Made by a program: the position numbers and the translations under genes | Shown here: positions 10,475 through 20,889 of the stretch, in pieces | Layout of the letters: every line of letters starts with the position of its first letter | How positions within the stretch are numbered: the first letter of the stretch is position 1 | Assembly: GCF_020381325.1 (NCBI RefSeq) | Contig: NZ_JAGSPI010000010.1 | Span: 124,001-188,000 of the forward strand | Source of the DNA: Providencia vermicola | GTDB lineage: Bacteria > Pseudomonadota > Gammaproteobacteria > Enterobacterales > Enterobacteriaceae | Direction: 5' to 3' | Length of the DNA stretch: 64,000 bases | Notes under the pieces: model-generated | What the model was told of the DNA's origin: nothing | Databases searched by the model: none | Seen by the model: the letters and a program-made list of their open reading frames with translations, nothing else

Positions 10475-11410
10475 TTACTTTTCGCCAGGAAACAGGAAAG
10501 GGTTAATACTGCTACGAGCAAAGCCTTCTTCTTCCATACGCGCATCAAGAATAATTGAGGCTAAATCATCCGCAACGGCTTCCACTTTGGCTTCTTTTTC
10601 TTGGTAAAGAATTTTAAGATAACTGCCGCAATCGCCGCAACTTTCCGCCTTCACCGCCGCATTTTCATCATCAAGAGACCAATAGTTTAACTTACCTGTT
10701 TGCTCGCAGTTGCTACACTTCACTCGTACCATGTGCCATTCGGTTTCACACAAGTTACAGTGTAAATAGCGTAAACCTTGAGAAGTCCCAATTTGAACAA
10801 TGCTAGAAACAGGCATGCTATTACACACAGGGCAAAAATGACGATGATCACCGTGTTCTGCACGCGCTTTACCTGGAATATTCGCCGCCATTTGCGCCCA
10901 ATAAACAGAAAGCGCAGCCCAGATAAACATAGACTTATCTGCTGGTACCTTTTCAAACTCTTCATTTAATAACGCTGTCGCCATGGCTTCTAATTCGTTT
11001 TCAGATGCCTTATCTAAATTTTCGAGCGCTGGACGTACAGATTCAGGAACAACTGGCATTAATTCTGCAATTATTGATTTTAATAATTTATGCCAATGTG
11101 TTGTACGAGGCAGTGTTTTAGCATCCAACGGCGGATTATTGGTATGAGTTGCACGCTCTAAAACCACTGTCATATCAATATCTAGTGGATTATCATGCTG
11201 TGCATTATGTTGTGCAGTTGCCACTTCAGCTGCAAAGCTAAGATAGTCAGCAAAAGGGTGTTCCCCAATACCTAGCTCTTTCAGTCTCTCTGCTCGACGT
11301 TGGTATAAGCTTTTTAAGTTAGGGAACAAAACTGGTGGGATAAAGCCAATGCCTTTTTCTTTTAACCTTTCTTGTCCTAACTCTTCTTTAGGAACGATAC
11401 GAATACCCAT
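10475..11410 (-). CDS. fdhE: Formate dehydrogenase accessory protein FdhE
   Basis: This 311-residue cytoplasmic protein is a folding/maturation factor for the Tat-exported respiratory formate dehydrogenases. Four CxxC pairs in the C-terminal half (in [27 protein letters not shown] and ESCGDCGSY) form the rubredoxin-like metal sites of the family. Length matches E. coli FdhE (309). In E. coli fdhE is the last gene of fdoGHI-fdhE; here it is separated from fdoI by about 7.9 kb of hexuronate genes and instead heads selA-selB. Confidence 0.95.
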   Translation of the reverse strand: MGIRIVPKEELGQERLKEKGIGFIPPVLFPNLKSLYQRRAERLKELGIGEHPFADYLSFAAEVATAQHNAQHDNPLDIDMTVVLERATHTNNPPLDAKTLPRTTHWHKLLKSIIAELMPVVPESVRPALENLDKASENELEAMATALLNEEFEKVPADKSMFIWAALSVYWAQMAANIPGKARAEHGDHRHFCPVCNSMPVSSIVQIGTSQGLRYLHCNLCETEWHMVRVKCSNCEQTGKLNYWSLDDENAAVKAESCGDCGSYLKILYQEKEAKVEAVADDLASIILDARMEEEGFARSSINPFLFPGEK

Positions 11411-11708
11411 TGCATTCTCTCTTCTTTATTTTTGAACGATTTTTTGAGCATATAGAGTAACCCTACACACTAATTGATCGTTCCTATTTTATGCCATCAG
11501 CAAAAATTGCTGCTATTAACTGCTCAGGATAAAACAAAATTGCCTAGGTCGCTAGCTTGGCACCTTTGTATCTATGCGGGGATTGATCTAATAAGGGTTT
11601 TAGCGGTTATCATGAATAAAATAACAAAACAAATTTACCTTAAATGAGAAAGCAATTGAGCCGCGACCCATAAACTTTTCATTTATTTAGGCGGCTCAAC
11701 AAAACACA
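11411..11708. other. fdhE-exuR intergenic region
   Basis: This stretch should hold the fdhE-selA-selB promoter, but I cannot place one with confidence. Near the exuR end, GAGCCGC (11658-11664) and GCGGCTC (11691-11697) are perfect inverted arms with a long loop, a possible weak terminator. No gene is apparent. Confidence 0.4.
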
Positions 11709-12494
11709 TTAGTTTTTAATTAAATCGACAGGATAGGAGTTAAATAGATAACCATCAAAATTCGGGTCGTCAACATCAGAAAGCTCGAGTAACCGCTGCT
11801 TTACATTTTCCAAATGTTGCCACATGGCTCCTTTTGCTGCTGCTGGGTCTTTTTTAATCATCGCGGCTAAGATAACTTCATGGTCTGTCATCCACGCTTT
11901 TCGGTAATCTTTATCTGTAATACGCGCATGTAATTTAAGCCACATGGGGTTATTTTCACGCCATTCCCATGATTGCTTCAGAAGTTCAACTAACATGCTG
12001 TTGTGGGTTGCCTGTGCGATAGCAAGATGAAACTCACGATCGCCGGTTTCATCTTCCCCTGTTTTTAGCTCATCTCTTTCTCTTTTCAGAGCCTTACGCA
12101 TGTTCGCAATATCCACAGGTGTCACCTGTGTTGCGGCAAATTCCGCAATATTACTTTCTAATAACTGCCTTGCCTGAAGTAATTCAAAAGGCCCAGCAGC
12201 ATTAAGGGCCGAATCATCAGACTTATCCGCCTCTGCAACCTCTTTGTGCTCAGGCAGTGCAATCACATAAACGCCTGAGCCTTTACGCACTTCAATAAGG
12301 TTTTCAATTTCTAACATAATCAATGCTTCGCGTACAACAGCACGAGAAACATCTAGCATTTCAGCAATTTCGCGCTCTGGAGGAAGTCTGTCACCAATTG
12401 CATAGCTCATATTCGCGATCATTTGGCGTAAAGCATGGCCGACTTCCTGATAGGGGCGTTTATATTCAGTAAACTGTGTCATTACATTGGCCAT
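11709..12494 (-). CDS. exuR: Hexuronate operon repressor ExuR/UxuR (GntR/FadR family)
   Basis: This 261-residue regulator has an N-terminal GntR winged helix (residues 10-80; IGDRLPPEREIAEMLDVSRA is the recognition region) and a C-terminal FCD/FadR ligand domain with metal-type histidines in DREFHLAIAQATHN. ExuR and UxuR of E. coli repress glucuronate and galacturonate genes and respond to fructuronate or tagaturonate. A perfect TTGGTCGACCAA palindrome lies 43 bp upstream of the start, suggesting autoregulation, and similar sites precede exuT and uxuA. Only one such regulator is present here, so it may cover both ExuR and UxuR roles. ATG12482 is an alternative start. Confidence 0.9.
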   Translation of the reverse strand: MANVMTQFTEYKRPYQEVGHALRQMIANMSYAIGDRLPPEREIAEMLDVSRAVVREALIMLEIENLIEVRKGSGVYVIALPEHKEVAEADKSDDSALNAAGPFELLQARQLLESNIAEFAATQVTPVDIANMRKALKRERDELKTGEDETGDREFHLAIAQATHNSMLVELLKQSWEWRENNPMWLKLHARITDKDYRKAWMTDHEVILAAMIKKDPAAAKGAMWQHLENVKQRLLELSDVDDPNFDGYLFNSYPVDLIKN

Positions 12495-12536
12495 TCAATG
12501 AAAACATAACTTTTGTTGCTTTTAGTTTAACAGATA

Positions 12537-12548
12537 TTGGTCGACCAA
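12537..12548. promoter_or_regulatory. Putative ExuR operator upstream of exuR
   Basis: TTGGTCGACCAA is a perfect 12-bp palindrome of the ExuR/UxuR type (TTGG-N4-CCAA) placed 43 bp before the exuR start. Negative autoregulation is inferred. Confidence 0.6.
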
Positions 12549-12590
12549 AAATAGTTTTGTGCTAAACAATAGTGAGAAAAAATAAATAAA

Positions 12591-12620
12591 AAGGCGCGAG
12601 AAGCCAAATTCCGCGCCTTT
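12591..12620 (-). terminator. Rho-independent terminator of exuT
   Basis: GGCGCG and CGCGCC form the stem flanked by A and T runs. On the minus strand it reads into TTTTTATTTATTT, 20-50 bp after the exuT stop, and separates exuT from exuR. Confidence 0.85.
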
Positions 12621-12638
12621 TCAACTTACTTAAGCTGA

Positions 12639-13934
12639 TTATGATGTGGCTAAAGAACTATCTTGATTATGCTCATTTTCTTCAGGTTCTTTTTTCTCTT
12701 TAATGAGGATCCACAATACCGCTGCACCAACTAAATCAAAGACAGCTAGTGCGATAAAGAATGGTCCAAAACCAATGATACCGACAAATGCACCGATGAA
12801 TAAATTAAAGATTAACTGCCCAGTCCAAGCGCACGCACCTGCCATACCAACTGCGGTTGCAACTTCATTCTTTTTAAATAAATCTGCACCTAATGTTGCC
12901 GCAACCGTTGATAATAACTGGTGAGAAAACCCGCCAATACTAATAAGTAAAACTGCAATATATGGGTTTTCAACAATGCTCACTAAGCCAATGGTCGTCA
13001 TCAAAATAGCGCCAATAGTAAAAGTAATGCGGCGTGAGTTAATTAATGAAATTCCACGGTCATTTAAAAATTTCGCAACAAAGCCGCTTGCTAAGCAACC
13101 TAAATCAGCCATTAAGAACGGCAACCAAACAAACATTGCGATTTCTTTGAGACTAAAATTGAGTGTTTCAACAAAGAAAATAGGTACCCAAAAGTTAATT
13201 GTTCCCCAGGCAGGGTCAGCAAGAAAACGAGAAATACCGATTCCCCAGAAATTACGTTGCTTCAAAATATTCTTGATAGATGTTTTTTCTTTTTTAGATG
13301 ACTGAAGGTGTTTTTCTTGACCTTCTTCGATATACGCACGTTCTTCATCTGATAATCTTTTTGCGTCTTTAGGGTCTTTATAGAAGAAAAACCAAACAAA
13401 TGCGGCAATAATGGCTAATATACCCGCAATAATGAACGCGAATTCCCAACTATGAAATAAGATAGCCCAAGCAATTAATGGTGGCGCTAACATGGCTCCG
13501 AACGAGGTTCCCATATTAAAGACACCCGTTGCAATACCACGTTCTTTAGCAGGAAACCATGTCGATGCTGTTTTCACACCCGCAGGAATTGCGGAAGCTT
13601 CACTGAACCCCATGATTCCACGCATAAAAGCCAAACCTTGCCATGAGCCTGTTAGTGCATGCCCCATGGTAGCTAAGCCCCAAACTAATGCACAAATAAA
13701 AAACCCTAATTTCAAACCGATTGTATCAATGAAAAAACCCATGATTGGTTGACCAATTGTATAGGCTAATTGGAACGCACTCACAACCCATGAGTATTGT
13801 TCTTTCGTGATCCCTGTCGTTTCCATGATGGTTGGAGCAGCAACACCCAGTGCTGTTCTATCTAAATAGTTAATTATGGTGATGAAGCAAACCAAAAGAA
13901 TCATATACCATCGATAATGTTTTAACTTTTTCAT
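12639..13934 (-). CDS. exuT: Hexuronate/proton symporter ExuT (MFS)
   Basis: This 431-residue inner-membrane protein belongs to the anion:cation symporter family of MFS transporters and imports glucuronate and galacturonate. About 12 transmembrane segments are visible with the charged central loop at residues 190-225. The N-terminal YLDRTALGVAAPTIM and the segment GIMGFSEASAIPAGVKTASTWFPAKER are family hallmarks. ATG13934 is preceded by AAAGGCTG. It is transcribed divergently from uxuAB-uxaC across a region with several ExuR-type operators, consistent with coordinated induction. Confidence 0.92.
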   Translation of the reverse strand: MKKLKHYRWYMILLVCFITIINYLDRTALGVAAPTIMETTGITKEQYSWVVSAFQLAYTIGQPIMGFFIDTIGLKLGFFICALVWGLATMGHALTGSWQGLAFMRGIMGFSEASAIPAGVKTASTWFPAKERGIATGVFNMGTSFGAMLAPPLIAWAILFHSWEFAFIIAGILAIIAAFVWFFFYKDPKDAKRLSDEERAYIEEGQEKHLQSSKKEKTSIKNILKQRNFWGIGISRFLADPAWGTINFWVPIFFVETLNFSLKEIAMFVWLPFLMADLGCLASGFVAKFLNDRGISLINSRRITFTIGAILMTTIGLVSIVENPYIAVLLISIGGFSHQLLSTVAATLGADLFKKNEVATAVGMAGACAWTGQLIFNLFIGAFVGIIGFGPFFIALAVFDLVGAAVLWILIKEKKEPEENEHNQDSSLATS

Positions 13935-14005
13935 AATCAGCCTTTTACATTTTATATTTTTCTAGTAATCCTGAATGAATAAATGGTTAATCCAGTTAAA
14001 AAGAA

Positions 14006-14019
14006 ATTGGTTAACCAGT
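14006..14019. promoter_or_regulatory. Putative ExuR operator on the exuT side
   Basis: ATTGGTTAACCAGT is centred on the palindrome TGGTTAACCA, about 75 bp upstream of the exuT start. It resembles the known ExuR/UxuR consensus. Confidence 0.65.
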
Positions 14020-14150
14020 AGGGCAAAAATAGTTTTTAATCGATAAGTTTTCTATTTTGTTGTCCGGATTCTGCATAAAACAAAGGCTTTATTTTGTGAG
14101 CTGTCTCTTATTTTACTATTGGTCACCCAAAATTAATGAGTATTTGTGAT

Positions 14151-14173
14151 CTGGTTAACCAAATTGGTTAACC
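14151..14173. promoter_or_regulatory. Tandem putative ExuR operators on the uxuA side
   Basis: Two sites follow each other with a 1-nt gap: CTGGTTAACCAA at 14151-14162 and TTGGTTAACC at 14164-14173. They lie about 150 bp before the uxuA start. Their spacing suggests cooperative binding of repressor dimers; this is inference. Confidence 0.65.
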
Positions 14174-14318
14174 TATATAGACCTAAATGCAACATCGTGG
14201 CACAATTTTTATAAAATAAGTTAAATGGCTATCGGTTCCAAAATGCAGCATAACAAACTGGTAAAAAGCACTTATTAACCGATTAAGAAGCATCAGTAAA
14301 ATATAAACGAGGTTAAGT

Positions 14319-15506
14319 ATGAAACAAACTTGGCGTTGGTACGGACCAGCAGATCCGGTTTCTCTATCTGATATTCGTCAGGCAGGCGCAACAGGAATTG
14401 TTACGGCACTTCACCATATTCCAAACGGTGAAGTCTGGAGTGTTGAAGAAATACAAAAACGCAAAGACTTAATTGAGGCCAACCAATTAGAGTGGGCGGT
14501 AGTGGAAAGTATTCCTATTCATGAAGAAATCAAAACACATACAGGTGACTATGATAAGTGGATAGCAAACTACCAGCAATCAATGCGTAACCTCGCAACC
14601 TGTGGTATCCGTACAGTTTGTTATAACTTTATGCCAGTACTTGACTGGACTCGTACTGATTTAGAATATGAGCTACCTGATGGTTCAAAAGCATTACGCT
14701 TTGACCAAATCGCTTTTGCTGTATTTGAGATTTACTTATTACAGCGAGAAAATGCAGAGCATGATTACACGGCTGAAGAACAAGCTCAGGCAAAACAACG
14801 TGTTGAATCGATGAGCGATGAAGAAAAGCAAAAACTCATCAATAATATTATTGCAGGCTTACCTGGTGCAGAAGAAGGCTATACTCTTGAGCAATTCCGC
14901 CAGCATTTAAAACGTTATGCCAATATTGATCGCAATAAATTGCGTGAACATTTTGCTTATTTTTTAAAGAAAATCATCCCTGTTGCAGAAGAAATTGGTA
15001 TGAAAATGGCGGTTCACCCTGATGATCCCCCTCGTCCAATTTTAGGTTTACCTCGTATTGTCTCAACCATTGAAGACATGCAATGGATGGCTGATACTGT
15101 TGATAGCGATGCAAATGGCTACACAATGTGTACAGGCTCTTATGGTGTAAGAGCGGATAACGATTTAGTAAATATGATCCGTGCATTTGGCCCACGTATT
15201 TATTTTTTACATTTACGATCAACCTTACGAGAAGAAAACCCAAATACCTTCCATGAAGCAGCACATTTAGCGGGTGATGTTGATATGTATAATGTGGTTT
15301 GCGCAGTTGCGGAAGAAGAACACCGCCGCTTACAAAGCGGTTCAGGTGAATTGATCCCTATGCGCCCAGATCATGGTCACCAAATGCTCGATGACTTAAA
15401 AAAGAAAACAAACCCAGGTTACTCTGCGATCGGCCGTCTTAAAGGGCTTGCGGAACTGAGAGGGTTAGAATTAGGTATTCATCGCGCATTCTACCCCAAA
15501 AAATAA
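14319..15506 (+). CDS. uxuA: Mannonate dehydratase UxuA
   Basis: This 395-residue Fe/Mn-dependent TIM-barrel enzyme dehydrates D-mannonate to 2-keto-3-deoxygluconate. Typical segments are [16 protein letters not shown] at the N-terminus, [20 protein letters not shown] with metal-binding residues near 230, FLHLRS, and MRPDHGHQM near residue 350. Length matches E. coli UxuA (394). A GAGG site precedes ATG14319. It is the first gene of uxuA-uxuB-uxaC, separated from uxuB by 64 bp. Confidence 0.96.
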   Translation: MKQTWRWYGPADPVSLSDIRQAGATGIVTALHHIPNGEVWSVEEIQKRKDLIEANQLEWAVVESIPIHEEIKTHTGDYDKWIANYQQSMRNLATCGIRTVCYNFMPVLDWTRTDLEYELPDGSKALRFDQIAFAVFEIYLLQRENAEHDYTAEEQAQAKQRVESMSDEEKQKLINNIIAGLPGAEEGYTLEQFRQHLKRYANIDRNKLREHFAYFLKKIIPVAEEIGMKMAVHPDDPPRPILGLPRIVSTIEDMQWMADTVDSDANGYTMCTGSYGVRADNDLVNMIRAFGPRIYFLHLRSTLREENPNTFHEAAHLAGDVDMYNVVCAVAEEEHRRLQSGSGELIPMRPDHGHQMLDDLKKKTNPGYSAIGRLKGLAELRGLELGIHRAFYPKK

Positions 15507-15570
15507 TTTCTTACCGTTGTACCTGACAGGCGGTCAGATGATATTGACCGCCAATCAACAGGGGATCTTC

Positions 15571-17037
15571 ATGGAAAAAAATATCGTTACTGCGTTAATT
15601 AATGCACCTCGTCCAAACTGGACAACTGACCGCCTAACCACCCGCATCGTACACCTTGGTTGTGGTGCTTTTCATCGTGCGCACCAAGCTCTCTATACTC
15701 ATCACGTATTAGAAAAAACAGACAGTGATTGGGGTTATTGTGAAGTCAATTTAATGTCTAAGCAGGATGTAGCTTTGATTGAAAACCTTAAGCAACAATC
15801 CATGTTGTATACGGTAGCAGAAAAAGGTGAAAGACATACCGAATTAAAAATTATTGGCTCAATGAGAGAAGCACTGCACCCTCTCATTGACGGCGTTGAT
15901 GCTATTATTGAAAAAATGGCTTCACCTTCTGTTAGCATTGTTTCTCTTACTGTCACTGAAAAAGGTTATTGTGCAGACCCCGCAACAGGAAAATTAGATA
16001 AAAATAACCCGCTGATTCAGCAAGATTTAGCTACGCCAGACCACCCCGCTTCCGCAATTGGTTATATCACTGCGGCTCTCAAACGCAGAGCTGAACGTCA
16101 ATTGCCGCCATTTACCGTACTTTCTTGTGACAATGTCCGTGAAAACGGCCATGTAGCTCGAGAAGCCGTTTTAGGGTTAGCGCAATTACAAAATACCAAA
16201 TTAGCCGAATGGATTGAAAACAATGTCACATTCCCCTGCACAATGGTTGACCGCATTGTTCCCGCCGCAACAGAAGAAACGTTGGCAGAAATAGCAGAAC
16301 TTTTAGGCGTTAAGGACGATTGTGCTATTGCTTGTGAGCCTTTTCGCCAGTGGGTTATTGAAGATAACTTTGTGAATGGCCGCCCCGAATGGGATTGTGC
16401 AGGGGCGCAATTTGTAGAAGACGTTGTCCCATTTGAGCTAATGAAATTAAGAATGTTAAACGGTAGCCACTCTTTCTTAGCCTACCTCGGCTACTTGGGC
16501 GGATACGCGCATATTTCTGATACGATGACCAACCCCGATTATCGTCGTGCAGCACATGAATTGATGTTAAATGAGCAAGCTCCGACTCTCGTTATGCCAG
16601 AAGAGACTGACTTAACAGCCTACGCCAACAATTTAATTGATCGCTTTACCAACCCATCGTTAAAACACCAAACATGGCAAATTGCAATGGACGGTAGCCA
16701 AAAACTTCCACAACGTTTATTAGACCCAATCGTATGGCATATCAAAAACCAATCTGATTATCGTCATTTAGCATTAGGTATCGCGGGCTGGATGCGCTAT
16801 GTCGCCGGTATCGATGAACAGGGGCAAAAAATTGATGTACGGGACCCGCTTGTCGATACTTATGCCGCCATTTATGGGAAACATGGATTACATGTTTCCG
16901 TTGTCGATGATTTACTCGCAATTGATGCAATTTTTGGCACTGAGCTCCCTCAAAACTCACACTTTGTAGCGGTGATTAAATCCGCCTATCAACAATTACT
17001 TGATATCGGCGCACGCCAAGCCGTTGCTAAGCTTTAA
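15571..17037 (+). CDS. uxuB: Fructuronate reductase UxuB
   Basis: This 488-residue NAD-dependent enzyme interconverts D-fructuronate and D-mannonate. It belongs to the long-chain mannitol dehydrogenase family: [19 protein letters not shown] gives the N-terminal dinucleotide site, [11 protein letters not shown] follows near 195, and the catalytic [16 protein letters not shown] lies near 290. The open frame extends upstream to 15517, but AGGGGATC before ATG15571 and family length support the shorter start. It is the middle gene of the operon; uxaC starts 13 bp after its stop. Confidence 0.95.
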   Translation: MEKNIVTALINAPRPNWTTDRLTTRIVHLGCGAFHRAHQALYTHHVLEKTDSDWGYCEVNLMSKQDVALIENLKQQSMLYTVAEKGERHTELKIIGSMREALHPLIDGVDAIIEKMASPSVSIVSLTVTEKGYCADPATGKLDKNNPLIQQDLATPDHPASAIGYITAALKRRAERQLPPFTVLSCDNVRENGHVAREAVLGLAQLQNTKLAEWIENNVTFPCTMVDRIVPAATEETLAEIAELLGVKDDCAIACEPFRQWVIEDNFVNGRPEWDCAGAQFVEDVVPFELMKLRMLNGSHSFLAYLGYLGGYAHISDTMTNPDYRRAAHELMLNEQAPTLVMPEETDLTAYANNLIDRFTNPSLKHQTWQIAMDGSQKLPQRLLDPIVWHIKNQSDYRHLALGIAGWMRYVAGIDEQGQKIDVRDPLVDTYAAIYGKHGLHVSVVDDLLAIDAIFGTELPQNSHFVAVIKSAYQQLLDIGARQAVAKL

Positions 17038-17050
17038 ATTGGATACTGAT

Positions 17051-18463
17051 ATGAAAACATTTCTTTGTGAAGATTTTTTGCTCAATAATGATATGGCTCG
17101 CTGTCTTTATCATGACTATGCTGCATCAATGCCAATTTATGACTATCACTGCCACTTGAACCCACGTGAAATTGCAGAAAACCGCCAATTCGATAATCTC
17201 GGGCAAATTTGGTTAGAAGGTGATCATTATAAATGGCGAGGCATGCGCTCAGCAGGGATCCCTGAGTCTCTCATTACTGGGTATGAAACGAGTCATTACG
17301 AAAAATACCAAGCTTGGGCAAAAACGGTTCCTATGACGATAGGTAACCCATTGTACCATTGGACCCATTTGGAACTCCGTCGTCCTTTTGGTATCACTGG
17401 AAAGCTCTTTTCCCCTGAGACTTCGGAAGCTATTTGGCATGAAGCGAATGAAAAATTGGCTCAACCTCAATTTTCAGCTCGTGGAATTATGCAGCAAATG
17501 AACGTACATATGGTGGGTACCACCGATGACCCAACAGATTCATTAGAATATCATCAACAAATTGCGCAAGATGACACCTTCAATATAGAAGTTCGCCCAA
17601 GCTGGCGCCCAGATAGAGCTTTTAAAATTGAGCTTGATGGGTTTGTTGATTACATGGCTAAATTAGGGCAATCAGCAGATATTGAGATTCATCGTTTTAG
17701 TGATTTATTGTCCGCTTTAGAATCACGCCTAAACCACTTTGATAAACTTGGCTGTGTTGCCTCTGATCACGGTATTGAAGTACTACGTTATGCGCCAATC
17801 CCTGATGAAAGCGTTTTAGACACCATTTTGCAAAATAGATACCAACGCAAACCACTTGATGAGTTATCTATCGCCCAATTCTCTACCGCTGTACTGGTTT
17901 GGTTAGGCAAGCAATATGCTAAGCGAAATTGGGCAATGCAATTGCATATTGGTGCATTACGTAATAATAACAGCCGCATGTTTTCCCTATTAGGCGCAGA
18001 TAGCGGTTTTGACTCTATTGGTGATAATCCAGTTGCCTATCCACTGTCTCGCTTATTAGATGAAATGGATAAAAGTAATGAACTACCAAGAACCATTCTC
18101 TATTGCTTAAATCCTCGCGATAACGAGGTATTAGCTACCATGATCGGTAATTTCCAAGGTGGAGGAATTGCAGGGAAAATTCAGTTTGGTTCTGGCTGGT
18201 GGTTTAACGACCAAAAAGATGGCATGTTGCGTCAACTTGAACAACTTTCACAATTGGGCCTGCTAAGTCAATTTGTGGGAATGTTAACGGACTCACGCAG
18301 CTTTCTTTCTTATACTCGCCATGAATATTTCCGCCGTATTTTATGCAATATGCTAGGTACATGGGCCGTCAATGGGGAAGTACCTCATGATGAAACTATG
18401 TTAGGTAAACTGGTACAAGATATCTGTTTTAATAACGCAGTTAATTATTTTTCACATAAATAA
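17051..18463 (+). CDS. uxaC: Glucuronate isomerase UxaC
   Basis: This 470-residue amidohydrolase-superfamily isomerase converts glucuronate to fructuronate (and galacturonate to tagaturonate). The metal motif HxH is seen in [12 protein letters not shown] near residue 35, and further family segments are [14 protein letters not shown] and [17 protein letters not shown]. The length is identical to E. coli UxaC. With uxuB and uxuA it completes glucuronate to 2-keto-3-deoxygluconate. uxaA and uxaB for the galacturonate branch are not in the window. The start ATG17051 follows the uxuB stop directly. Confidence 0.96.
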   Translation: MKTFLCEDFLLNNDMARCLYHDYAASMPIYDYHCHLNPREIAENRQFDNLGQIWLEGDHYKWRGMRSAGIPESLITGYETSHYEKYQAWAKTVPMTIGNPLYHWTHLELRRPFGITGKLFSPETSEAIWHEANEKLAQPQFSARGIMQQMNVHMVGTTDDPTDSLEYHQQIAQDDTFNIEVRPSWRPDRAFKIELDGFVDYMAKLGQSADIEIHRFSDLLSALESRLNHFDKLGCVASDHGIEVLRYAPIPDESVLDTILQNRYQRKPLDELSIAQFSTAVLVWLGKQYAKRNWAMQLHIGALRNNNSRMFSLLGADSGFDSIGDNPVAYPLSRLLDEMDKSNELPRTILYCLNPRDNEVLATMIGNFQGGGIAGKIQFGSGWWFNDQKDGMLRQLEQLSQLGLLSQFVGMLTDSRSFLSYTRHEYFRRILCNMLGTWAVNGEVPHDETMLGKLVQDICFNNAVNYFSHK

Positions 18464-18481
18464 GCCAAACTTTTTTACTCA

Positions 18482-18513
18482 AACCTGATACTTCCCGTAT
18501 CAGGTTTTTTTAT
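18482..18513 (+). terminator. Rho-independent terminator of uxuA-uxuB-uxaC
   Basis: AACCTGATAC and GTATCAGGTT form a perfect 10-bp stem with a 5-nt loop, followed by a T run. Confidence 0.92.
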
Positions 18514-18575
18514 TATTTTCCAAATAATGCATATACTCACCATCACTATCTATTTTGATGAGCGGCAGAACAACT

Positions 18576-19226
18576 ATGTCATTATTGCAATTTGAAGCCA
18601 ACTCCCATACGCCCTTTTTCCTCTTACTGGCCTTTATTGGCGGGTTTGTTGATGCCTGCTCATTCGTGATTTTTGAGGTTTTTACGGGGCATCTGACGGG
18701 GAACAGTATTTTAAGCATGGTGTACCTCGCCAAGTTGGATTGGCCAATGCTCCTACTTTCCGCAGTTTCTATCTGTGGCTTTTTTCTAGGGACTTGCCTT
18801 GGTTCATGGCAACGGTTAAAAAATAACTCACTGCGTGATTACCGTTTTCTGATTGGTTTATCATTTTTATTATTTACTGGGGTGTTTGCGCTCTATTTCT
18901 TCGCCCATGCTGTCTATTCTGCCAATATCGTAATATTTATTATTAGTTTATCCATGGGGTTACAAAACGGCTTTTTTAATAAGGCGGGGACTGTTGGCAT
19001 TCACTCAACGTATGTTACTGGGATGACAACATCCTGCATCAATGCTTTTTTAAAAAATGTGCAAGGTGATAGTAGCAAAAAGGTGCTGTTCCTCGCCGTG
19101 TTATCTTTTGTTCTGGGGGGATTAACGGGCGGGGTGTTATCCGTCAATTACCAATTCCTCGGTTTTTCTTTTGTGTTGGTACTGTTGGCACTGGCTTTTG
19201 TCTATAGCTTAGCGATAACCGATTAA
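18576..19226 (+). CDS. YoaK/DUF1275 family inner-membrane protein
   Basis: This is a 216-residue hydrophobic protein with about six transmembrane segments. The N-terminal FIGGFVDACSFVIF followed by FTGHLTGNSI is the DUF1275 (YoaK) signature, and a second such segment is GLQNGFFNKAG with STYVTGMTT. Function of the family is unknown. ATG18558 is an alternative start, but GAGCGG about 10 nt before ATG18576 favours the latter. It stands between the uxaC terminator and a convergent terminator, so it is probably monocistronic. Confidence 0.85.
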   Translation: MSLLQFEANSHTPFFLLLAFIGGFVDACSFVIFEVFTGHLTGNSILSMVYLAKLDWPMLLLSAVSICGFFLGTCLGSWQRLKNNSLRDYRFLIGLSFLLFTGVFALYFFAHAVYSANIVIFIISLSMGLQNGFFNKAGTVGIHSTYVTGMTTSCINAFLKNVQGDSSKKVLFLAVLSFVLGGLTGGVLSVNYQFLGFSFVLVLLALAFVYSLAITD

Positions 19227-19233
19227 CTGATAA

Positions 19234-19260
19234 AAGAAGCCCACAATTGTGGGCTTCTTA
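19234..19260. terminator. Bidirectional terminator between the yoaK-like gene and fdoI
   Basis: AAGAAGCCCAC and GTGGGCTTCTT are perfect 11-bp arms around AATT, between two convergent genes. Confidence 0.9.
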
Positions 19261-19277
19261 AGTAGACAAGATAAAAC

Positions 19278-19934
19278 TTAGTTTTTCTCTTGCTGTTGTT
19301 TTTCTTGCTTTTCTTTTTCAAGAAGTTGGCGGTACCACAGTGGATGGTGCTTTCTTGCCCAACCACGGGTCACCCAACCTTCGACCATCGCACGAACCGA
19401 GCCTTTCACCCAAATAGCCGCGTAAGCGTGAACCACAATCATAATGATCAACGCAATCGCAGAGAGTGAGTGGATCAGAATCGCTGCACGATAAACAGGG
19501 ATTGGGAAGTATTCGGCAAAATAAGGGCGCCACATGATGACACCTGTGACCACCAGCGCCAATAAGCAGATAGTGACCACCCAATACACCCCTTTTTGAC
19601 CGAGGTTATATTGACCTACATCGCCTGCTTCTTCGTTTTTCAGCACTTTGCCGATATTTTTTGCCCACTTAATATCTTCTTTATTAATGAAGTTATGGTG
19701 GAAATAACGGAAAAACATGAACACGAACAGCAAGAACATCGCCGTACCCACGAATGGATGCAAAATACGCGACAGCTGTGGCGTGCCTAAAATGTTCATA
19801 AACCAGTTCAGTGAGGGGAAGAAAAACCCTAACCCACTGATTGCTGTGAACAAAAAGCAAATCACAACCGCCCAGTGATTGATCCTTTCAATCGGCTTAT
19901 GGCGGATAATTTTGTCGTTATCATCTGGCATCAT
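19278..19934 (-). CDS. fdoI: Formate dehydrogenase cytochrome b556 subunit (gamma)
   Basis: This 218-residue membrane subunit anchors the formate dehydrogenase and passes electrons to quinone. Four transmembrane segments are visible. Candidate haem-b ligand histidines lie in [10 protein letters not shown] near residue 17 and in the last helices ([11 protein letters not shown] and VVHAYAAIW). The charged [12 protein letters not shown] tail is cytoplasmic. Its start overlaps the fdoH stop by 4 nt. The length matches E. coli FdoI/FdnI (211-217). Confidence 0.94.
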   Translation of the reverse strand: MMPDDNDKIIRHKPIERINHWAVVICFLFTAISGLGFFFPSLNWFMNILGTPQLSRILHPFVGTAMFLLFVFMFFRYFHHNFINKEDIKWAKNIGKVLKNEEAGDVGQYNLGQKGVYWVVTICLLALVVTGVIMWRPYFAEYFPIPVYRAAILIHSLSAIALIIMIVVHAYAAIWVKGSVRAMVEGWVTRGWARKHHPLWYRQLLEKEKQEKQQQEKN

Positions 19935-20878
19935 TTCTGATCCTCCCCTTCTTTTGATTTGGAAGTGTCATCAGATGACATTGCATTATGCAAATCTTCT
20001 AAAGCCTCTTCTTCATCTTTTTTGGAGACGCGGTTCGGACCAATACCCACATAGTGGAAGATGGCCGCCGCAAATGTTGCAGCAAAACCAACCGCAGCTA
20101 ACGGCTTCCAGATACCTTTCCAGAAAGTCACTGTTGGGCTAATTGTCGGGTTTTCTGGCAGTCCGTGGTACAACTGAGGTTTATCTGCGTGGTGTAGGAC
20201 GTACATCACGTGCGTACCGCCAACACCTTCAGGGTCATATAAACCTGCATTTGCATAGCCACGGGTTTTCAGCTCTTCAACACGCTCACCCGCCATGTTA
20301 ATCATGTCTTCTTTGCTACCGAAGTGAATAGCACCTGTTGGGCATGTTTTCACACACGCAGGTTCTTGACCCACTTCAACACGGTCAACACACAGCGTAC
20401 ATTTGTATGCACGGTTATCTTCAGGGTTGATGCGTGGTACATCAAACGGGCAACCCGCGATGCAGTAACCACAACCAATACAGTGTTCTGATTGGAAATC
20501 AACAATACCGTTTTTGTACTGAACAATCGCGCCTTCTGAAGGGCACGCCTTCAAACAGCCCGGATCAGCACAGTGCATACAGCCATCTTTACGAATTAGC
20601 CATTCGAATTTATCGTTCTCTTCCACTTCTGAGAAACGCATTACCGTCCATGACTTAGCGGTTAAATCTGTTGGGTTGTCATACACCCCAACGTTGGTGC
20701 CGATTTTGTCACGGATATCGTTCCATTCGGAACACGCGACCTGACACGCTTTACAGCCGATACAGGTCGTTACGTCGATAAGCTTTGCAACTTCTTCCTT
20801 ATAATCCCGCACCTGAGGCGCGGGAGTCAGGGAATTGGTGGCAGAGCGACGAATAATGTCCTGAGATTGCATTGACAT
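19931..20878 (-). CDS. fdoH: Formate dehydrogenase iron-sulfur subunit (beta)
   Basis: This 315-residue ferredoxin-type subunit carries electrons from the selenoprotein to the cytochrome. Four [4Fe-4S] cysteine groups are present: [35 protein letters not shown] and CTLCVDRV with CVKTC. One C-terminal transmembrane helix (about residues 255-275, [20 protein letters not shown]) anchors it at the periplasmic face, as in FdnH. It lies 11 bp after fdoG and overlaps fdoI by 4 nt. Confidence 0.96.
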   Translation of the reverse strand: MSMQSQDIIRRSATNSLTPAPQVRDYKEEVAKLIDVTTCIGCKACQVACSEWNDIRDKIGTNVGVYDNPTDLTAKSWTVMRFSEVEENDKFEWLIRKDGCMHCADPGCLKACPSEGAIVQYKNGIVDFQSEHCIGCGYCIAGCPFDVPRINPEDNRAYKCTLCVDRVEVGQEPACVKTCPTGAIHFGSKEDMINMAGERVEELKTRGYANAGLYDPEGVGGTHVMYVLHHADKPQLYHGLPENPTISPTVTFWKGIWKPLAAVGFAATFAAAIFHYVGIGPNRVSKKDEEEALEDLHNAMSSDDTSKSKEGEDQK

Positions 20879-20889
20879 AATTTATCTCC

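Larger units (their letters stand above)
13935..14318. promoter_or_regulatory. Divergent exuT / uxuA control region
   Basis: This 384-bp gene-free region must hold the promoters for exuT (leftward) and uxuA-uxuB-uxaC (rightward). It carries at least three TTGGTTAACC-type operator sequences, listed separately, and degenerate copies around 13983 (TGGTTAATCCA) and 14118 (ATTGGTCACCC). A CRP site is expected for this pathway, but I cannot identify one by eye. Confidence 0.7.
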
